A stretch of 24,981 bases of DNA, taken from CAZWKX01 sp964614095. GTDB lineage: Bacteria > Actinomycetota > Acidimicrobiia > Spongiisociales > UBA11373. The stretch spans positions 1 through 24,981 of the forward strand of contig CAZTJO010000030.1 in NCBI GenBank assembly GCA_964614095.1, given 5' to 3'. The notes beneath the pieces were generated by a model that worked only from the letters and a program-made list of their open reading frames with translations, did no database searches and had not been told where the DNA came from. The position numbers and the translations under genes were made by a program. Of the stretch, positions 21,421 through 24,981 are shown one piece after another; the first letter of the stretch is position 1, and the number at the start of each line of letters is the position of its first letter.

Positions 21421-21987
21421 TCACTCCTGCTGCTGCCCGATGCTCAGCTGGAAACCGCACTCGGGGATCGTGTACTCATCGACACGAAAAACGGCGGCGG
21501 CGGCCTCATACGCCACATCCGTGTAATCGGGATCGTCGAAGTAGTAGTTCAGCTGAGCGTAGAAGCCGGGGACGCTCTCCGCTTCATTGAGGGCATCTGC
21601 CAACATCACCCACCCAGCGAGAACCCCCTCCTTCAACTTGGTGAGGTCGGCAGGCAGGTTCGAGGGCGCCACCGCGATGGCATCGTCGTACAGCCCGACT
21701 ATTTCATCAATCAGCACCTCGCCCTCGGCGTCCAGCTCTCCGAGACCCGCAAGAAAGACCGCCTCGCCCTCCTCGGGATCCTGCGCTGCAGCCGCCTCAA
21801 CCTCGGTCATGAAGCTAGTCACAAGATCGTCGTACTCATCTGACATCACCACTGCTTCGTGAAGCGGATAACAGACCGCAGGGAGGCCCCCCGGCAGCGC
21901 GTCATCGTCGCCACAGCCGCTCATAACGAGCAGCAGCGTCAGTGCGCCAAGGAGCGCCTTGGCCGTGGGGTGGCTACGTCTACGTAT
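21421..21987 (-). CDS. Putative lipoprotein of unknown function, non-canonical start
   Basis: The conventional ATG at 21924 yields MSGCGDDD..., which starts inside a lipobox. The frame remains open upstream and there encodes IRRRSHPTA, then ALLGALTLLLVMSGC: a complete lipoprotein signal peptide with a basic n-region, a hydrophobic core and the lipobox VMSGC. No ATG, GTG or TTG exists in this stretch before the TGA at about 22003-22005. An ATA at 21987 has GGAG 9 nt upstream and overlaps the stop of the preceding gene. The mature protein (~165 residues) is acidic and helical, with two further cysteines (AVCYPL and PECGF) that may pair. I recognise no family. It is translationally linked to the zinc-ribbon membrane protein. 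Confidence 0.65.
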   Translation of the reverse strand: MRRRSHPTAKALLGALTLLLVMSGCGDDDALPGGLPAVCYPLHEAVVMSDEYDDLVTSFMTEVEAAAAQDPEEGEAVFLAGLGELDAEGEVLIDEIVGLYDDAIAVAPSNLPADLTKLKEGVLAGWVMLADALNEAESVPGFYAQLNYYFDDPDYTDVAYEAAAAVFRVDEYTIPECGFQLSIGQQQE

Positions 21988-23323
21988 CGTCTGGTGCTCC
22001 GGTCAGCTCAAAGCGCAAGCCGGACAGCAAGCCCTGCCGATTGGCGTAGAAGAGACCCCCCACCGCCCCCATCAACGACCACAGGAAGGGCAAACCCAAG
22101 CCGGGCCCCGCAAGCTCTATGGCCTCACCGCCGTAGTTCATCCCGATGACAAACCACGATGCGACAAAGACGATCACCCCGACAAACGGGCCCACCAACA
22201 AGCCGGCCAAGGCCGCCTCACCGGGTGACGACGCCTCCCGACGCTGCGCCGCTTTGTAGCCCCCAAGCAGGAAGGCCAGGATCACGATCGCAATACCCAC
22301 ATACATCCACGCCGGGCGGCCTCCATAGGCGACCAGGTCATCCCCAAGGAAGAAACGCATGGCGAAGACGAAGTAGACCACGCCTACATCGGCCCCGGTC
22401 ATCAACACCGCAGCAAACAGCAGGAAGAGCACCGAAGCCAACCAAGTGCGGAAAGTGAGACCCTCACCGGCCATCTCCAGCACCGTTCCCAGCACCATCA
22501 GGAGGAGCAGCAGCGGCACGGCAACCATGAACGCCCGTCGCGCTCCTGCCCAGGCGGCACCAAAGATCGGCGGCCACGAGAACTCCCGGGCCAAGCCAAA
22601 ATACCCAAGCATGCCATGACCGGTGCGTCGTCCCATCACCATCCCCGTCGTGAAAACGACGGCCAGCAGGCCGAGGAAAAAGGCCACCGCCACATTCCAG
22701 TCCAGGTTGGCGGGGTCAACGAACCCCGGCCACAGGCCGGTCGAGGTATTGCCGATGCCGCCCGGAAGCGGCTGTGGATTGAGGACCGCGGCCAACACGG
22801 TGACAGGCACGATGTAGATGAGGCCCACCTTGGCCACAAACATGGCCCGACGCGACGGCTTCGCCGTTCCCAACAGCCTCTCCGGAGTCAGGAACCGCCC
22901 GGCCAGAACAAACCCGAGCCAGATCCACAGGAAACCGGTGAGCCATAGCCCTATGTCCTCAAGCGGTCCATGGAAAGCCAGGAACATCGTCGGCGGTTCC
23001 TGCAAAGTATCCGCCCAGGCCACCGGCAGGTTTTCGGCCGCGGCCTGGATGAACACCACCAGCATTGACACCAAATACTGAAGGGCAAAACCGATCACCA
23101 GCGCCAGGCCCGCCAACGCCACCGCGGCAAACCAATCCTCAGCCAGCCACTGCGGTATCCGCACCGCCAGGATCTCGCCCTTGGGTGCGTCCTTGCCACT
23201 AGGCGGTGGTGGAGGAGGAGGTGGGGGTGCAGCCCCGCCCTCGGCAACGGCCGCTCCACACTCCGTACAGAACTGGGCGCCCTTCTCCAGATCTGCACCG
23301 CATTCGACACACTTCTTCGCCAC
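21980..23323 (-). CDS. Zinc-ribbon polytopic membrane protein of unknown function
   Basis: A 447-residue protein starting at GTG 23323 with GGAGG 6 nt upstream. Residues ~4-25 form a zinc ribbon (CVECG, then CTECG). A Gly/Ala/Pro linker with nine consecutive prolines leads to about nine membrane segments from residue ~65 to the end. The frame can be extended to 23383, but the extension lacks a ribosome-binding site and would precede the zinc ribbon, which is normally at the N-terminus. No transporter or enzyme motif is visible. It overlaps the lipoprotein start downstream. An 84-bp gap separates it from alkC upstream. Confidence 0.8.
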   Translation of the reverse strand: MAKKCVECGADLEKGAQFCTECGAAVAEGGAAPPPPPPPPPSGKDAPKGEILAVRIPQWLAEDWFAAVALAGLALVIGFALQYLVSMLVVFIQAAAENLPVAWADTLQEPPTMFLAFHGPLEDIGLWLTGFLWIWLGFVLAGRFLTPERLLGTAKPSRRAMFVAKVGLIYIVPVTVLAAVLNPQPLPGGIGNTSTGLWPGFVDPANLDWNVAVAFFLGLLAVVFTTGMVMGRRTGHGMLGYFGLAREFSWPPIFGAAWAGARRAFMVAVPLLLLLMVLGTVLEMAGEGLTFRTWLASVLFLLFAAVLMTGADVGVVYFVFAMRFFLGDDLVAYGGRPAWMYVGIAIVILAFLLGGYKAAQRREASSPGEAALAGLLVGPFVGVIVFVASWFVIGMNYGGEAIELAGPGLGLPFLWSLMGAVGGLFYANRQGLLSGLRFELTGAPDDT

Positions 23324-23407
23324 TCCAAGCCTCCGATGTCGATCGACTTCGCAAACTAGTCGATCGGGTCCGGTTCCGCTCACGCCGCCAGGGCCGCTGC
23401 CGTCGCC

Positions 23408-24520
23408 TCACCCGGTCGGAAGCAGCTCGAAGGCTGCCTCCGCCACCACGGTCCCGGCGACCTGCAGCTCCACACGATGAATGCCCGGGTGATGAATGCG
23501 AGTACTCAGATCCTGCAACACCAGGCGCCGCCGCAACTCGAGACTCTCCCCGGGCCCGAGCTCCACGGTGCTCCACTTGAAAACCTTTGGCCGCGCCGCG
23601 CCGTCTTTCTTGACGTAGTGCACGATGCAGTCGATGACAAGGTGCTGCGTCTTCCGGCTCTTCGACCGCAGCCGGGCGCTCAGTTCCACTTCGCCGCCCA
23701 TGGCCACCTGGGCAGGCCGGCAGGTGAAAAAGTCCACCTCCACCTCGGCACCCGACGTAAAGCCCAACACTTCCAGAGCCTCCGCATCCCCCCTCTTCAC
23801 CAGGGTCCTCAGGGCATGGCGAAGCAAACGTTCGGTATCAGCGCTGGCTCCGGCGGCCCAGCGGCCTGCCGTTTCAATCGCCAGCTGCGGGTGATCCTTG
23901 GACACGTCGTTGAGGTGGTTCGCCACCGAGCGTCGCACATCCTCCGACGGATCGTCGCGCAGCTTCTCGATGAGGCCCAGCCCCGGCAGGGGATCCTCAC
24001 GCAGCCCCGCCACCCTCCTCCCCCAGGGAAGCAGAGGACGGGTCCCCTCAGAGACCAAACGGCGTACCGCGGCATCCGGATCGTTCACCCACCGGTCGAG
24101 CCGCGCAAAGGTCTGCTCCGGGTAGCGCTCCAAGAAGGGCCTTATGGCCAATTCACAACTCATGAACACGGTGAGCCGCTCCATGGCATCGAACGATTCC
24201 ACCGGATGCTCGGTTCCATACAGCTCAATGAAGGTGGCCAGGGGCCACGCCTCCCACCCTGAGATCGCCGGCTCTCTGATCTCCGCAGCCGCCAGAACGA
24301 TCAATACCGCCTCGGGGAACGGCGCCGGCAGCCGTTCAGCCAGCCCCCCGGCAACGGCGGCAATGCGGTCCTTTAGCTCCAGGTCCGGCAACGCCGAAGC
24401 CACCTCCCGGATAAAATCGTCCCGAGGGAACCCCGGGAATATCCTCTCCACGCGGGCTCCCAGGCGCTCTACCAAGTCGGCATCGATGAAGTCCTTCAGC
24501 GGTCGTGCCACGAACCCCAT
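23408..24520 (-). CDS. DNA alkylation repair glycosylase, AlkC-like, with Ig-like C-terminal domain
   Basis: A 370-residue protein built of HEAT-like helical repeats (~1-250). LELKDRI near the N-terminus, then FPEAVLIVLAAAE, WEAWPLATFIELYG, CELAIRPFLERYP and NHLNDVSKDHP (201-211) follow the AlkC pattern. AlkC enzymes excise N3-methyladenine and N3-methylcytosine without flipping the base. Residues ~255-368 are beta-rich (VELSARLRSKS, LVIDCIVHYVKKDG, LELRRRL, HHPGIHRVELQVAG), fitting the Ig-like domain described for some AlkC proteins. The ATG at 24520 is the only sensible start. It is divergent from a 50-aa Cys-rich gene across 56 bp. Which residues are catalytic was not established. Confidence 0.85.
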   Translation of the reverse strand: MGFVARPLKDFIDADLVERLGARVERIFPGFPRDDFIREVASALPDLELKDRIAAVAGGLAERLPAPFPEAVLIVLAAAEIREPAISGWEAWPLATFIELYGTEHPVESFDAMERLTVFMSCELAIRPFLERYPEQTFARLDRWVNDPDAAVRRLVSEGTRPLLPWGRRVAGLREDPLPGLGLIEKLRDDPSEDVRRSVANHLNDVSKDHPQLAIETAGRWAAGASADTERLLRHALRTLVKRGDAEALEVLGFTSGAEVEVDFFTCRPAQVAMGGEVELSARLRSKSRKTQHLVIDCIVHYVKKDGAARPKVFKWSTVELGPGESLELRRRLVLQDLSTRIHHPGIHRVELQVAGTVVAEAAFELLPTG

Positions 24521-24576
24521 GATGGTCGACGCAAAAGCGGCCTGCCGCGCCTCGGAACACGTGGCACACTGATCCC

Positions 24577-24729
24577 ATGGCAGGACCGAGCCTTCGAAGC
24601 ACCTTTAACAACTGGCGCGAGAGTGATCTCCCCTTTGCTGCCAAGCTTCGCGCCGTGGTCCGCAACAACTGGAAAAAGCTCCGCACCTGGAGTTCATGTT
24701 GCGGCAACCCCGGCGAGCCCGGCTGCTGA
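24577..24729 (+). CDS. 50-aa Cys-rich peptide ending CCGNPGEPGC
   Basis: An intact short gene from ATG 24577 to TGA 24727-24729. The peptide has a helical, basic N-terminal part (STFNNWRESDLPFAAKLRA, then NNWKKLRTW) and ends in SSCCGNPGEPGC with cysteines at 41, 42 and 50. I recall short proteins of Chloroflexi and actinobacteria with the same CCGxxGxPGC ending, so it is probably a conserved family; no function is known to me. The three cysteines could bind a metal or be redox-active. CACACT ends 6 nt before the ATG, the same spacing as the leaderless promoters nearby, though the first base deviates from TAnnnT. It lies between divergent alkC and surE. Confidence 0.65.
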   Translation: MAGPSLRSTFNNWRESDLPFAAKLRAVVRNNWKKLRTWSSCCGNPGEPGC

Positions 24730-24815
24730 CGCGGCGCCGATGGCCCGGGTCCGGGCCACAGCCACCAGCACCGATAGCAGCAGCGCCGCCCGAGGAGTCA
24801 CTCCTCCTTAATGCC

Positions 24816-24821
24816 TAACGT
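24816..24821 (+). promoter_or_regulatory. -10 box of surE, predicting a leaderless mRNA
   Basis: TAACGT (TAnnnT) ends 6 nt before the surE ATG at 24828. There is no Shine-Dalgarno between them. A small palindrome, GAGGAG/CTCCTC, just upstream (about 24791-24806) may end the peptide transcript. Confidence 0.45.
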
Positions 24822-24827
24822 GGGTCC

Positions 24828-24981
24828 ATGGACTGGATCCTCGTGACCAACGACGACGGCCCCGATACCCCGGCGCTGCCGCCACTGGTGAGAGCCATCG
24901 AACAACTAGCTCCGGTACGAACCGTCGTGCCCCACATCGAGAGGAGCTGGGTGGCAAAGGCGATCACGCGGTTCAGGCCCC
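24828..24981 (+). CDS. surE: 5'/3'-nucleotidase SurE, 3' truncated by the window
   Basis: The first 51 residues are present. MDWILVTNDDGPDTPAL is the SurE N-terminus, where the paired aspartates in NDDG bind the catalytic metal. Further on, VVPHIERSWVAKAIT corresponds to the VVAPxxxxSGxGxxIT region, although the usual Ser-Gly is changed to Ser-Trp. SurE removes phosphate from nucleoside monophosphates under stress or in stationary phase. The rest of the gene lies outside the window, so integrity cannot be judged. Confidence 0.85.
   Translation, partial: MDWILVTNDDGPDTPALPPLVRAIEQLAPVRTVVPHIERSWVAKAITRFRP

Overview
The window is a GC-rich chromosomal segment with densely packed genes, many sharing 4-bp ATGA or GTGA overlaps. 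The gene content points to Actinomycetota: FhaA/FhaB, a PASTA kinase, RodA, a class B PBP, a class E sortase, CrgA and a menaquinone methyltransferase. I think a deep-branching, Acidimicrobiia-like lineage is likely, because several features differ from the mycobacterial/streptomycete pattern: a large SRP RNA with an Alu domain, a PP2C phosphatase without a membrane anchor, and one kinase instead of two. That placement is inference. No mobile element, CRISPR array or phage gene was found.

Layout. Positions 1-1821 hold the end of an unrecognised protein, possibly FG-GAP-like, and an overlapping polytopic membrane protein of GT-C type. Positions 1884-3030 are a decoding island: tRNA-Arg(ACG), tadA (whose product edits that anticodon) and all four tRNA-Ser isoacceptors, closed by a strong hairpin. 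Positions 3074-6952 carry an MFS exporter divergent from an ECF sigma factor, which is coupled to a membrane protein with GerMN and Gmad2 domains. Positions 7041-7351 hold the large SRP RNA and its terminator. Positions 7448-10909 (minus strand) form a likely operon: tRNA-Leu(CAG), a one-TM protein, a DUF4446 protein, serS and menG.

Positions 10974-17891 (plus strand) are the cell-growth signalling operon fhaA-fhaB-pstP-rodA-pbpA-pknB. It is followed by a minus-strand sortase / 50-aa membrane peptide / trpG-pabA operon and a divergent crgA. The order tRNA-Leu, fha genes, phosphatase, rodA, pbpA, kinase, trpG, crgA, tRNA-Ala/tRNA-Ile matches, as I recall it, the origin-proximal block of Mycobacterium tuberculosis. 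The serS / tRNA-Ser / tadA / SRP RNA grouping recalls the origin-proximal region of Bacillus subtilis. The window is therefore probably close to oriC.

Positions 19889-24981 hold a thiolase behind tRNA-Ala, tRNA-Ile, a lipoprotein coupled to a zinc-ribbon polytopic protein, an AlkC-type DNA glycosylase with an Ig-like tail, a 50-aa Cys-rich peptide and the start of surE.

Recurrent themes are TAnnnT -10 boxes 6-7 nt before start codons (predicting leaderless mRNAs), protein genes placed directly behind tRNAs, and two genes whose best-supported starts are not ATG, GTG or TTG. No clearly new multi-gene system is evident. The best candidates for new biology are the ECF/GerMN-Gmad2 pair, the Cys-rich peptide next to alkC and surE, and the Alu-type SRP RNA.
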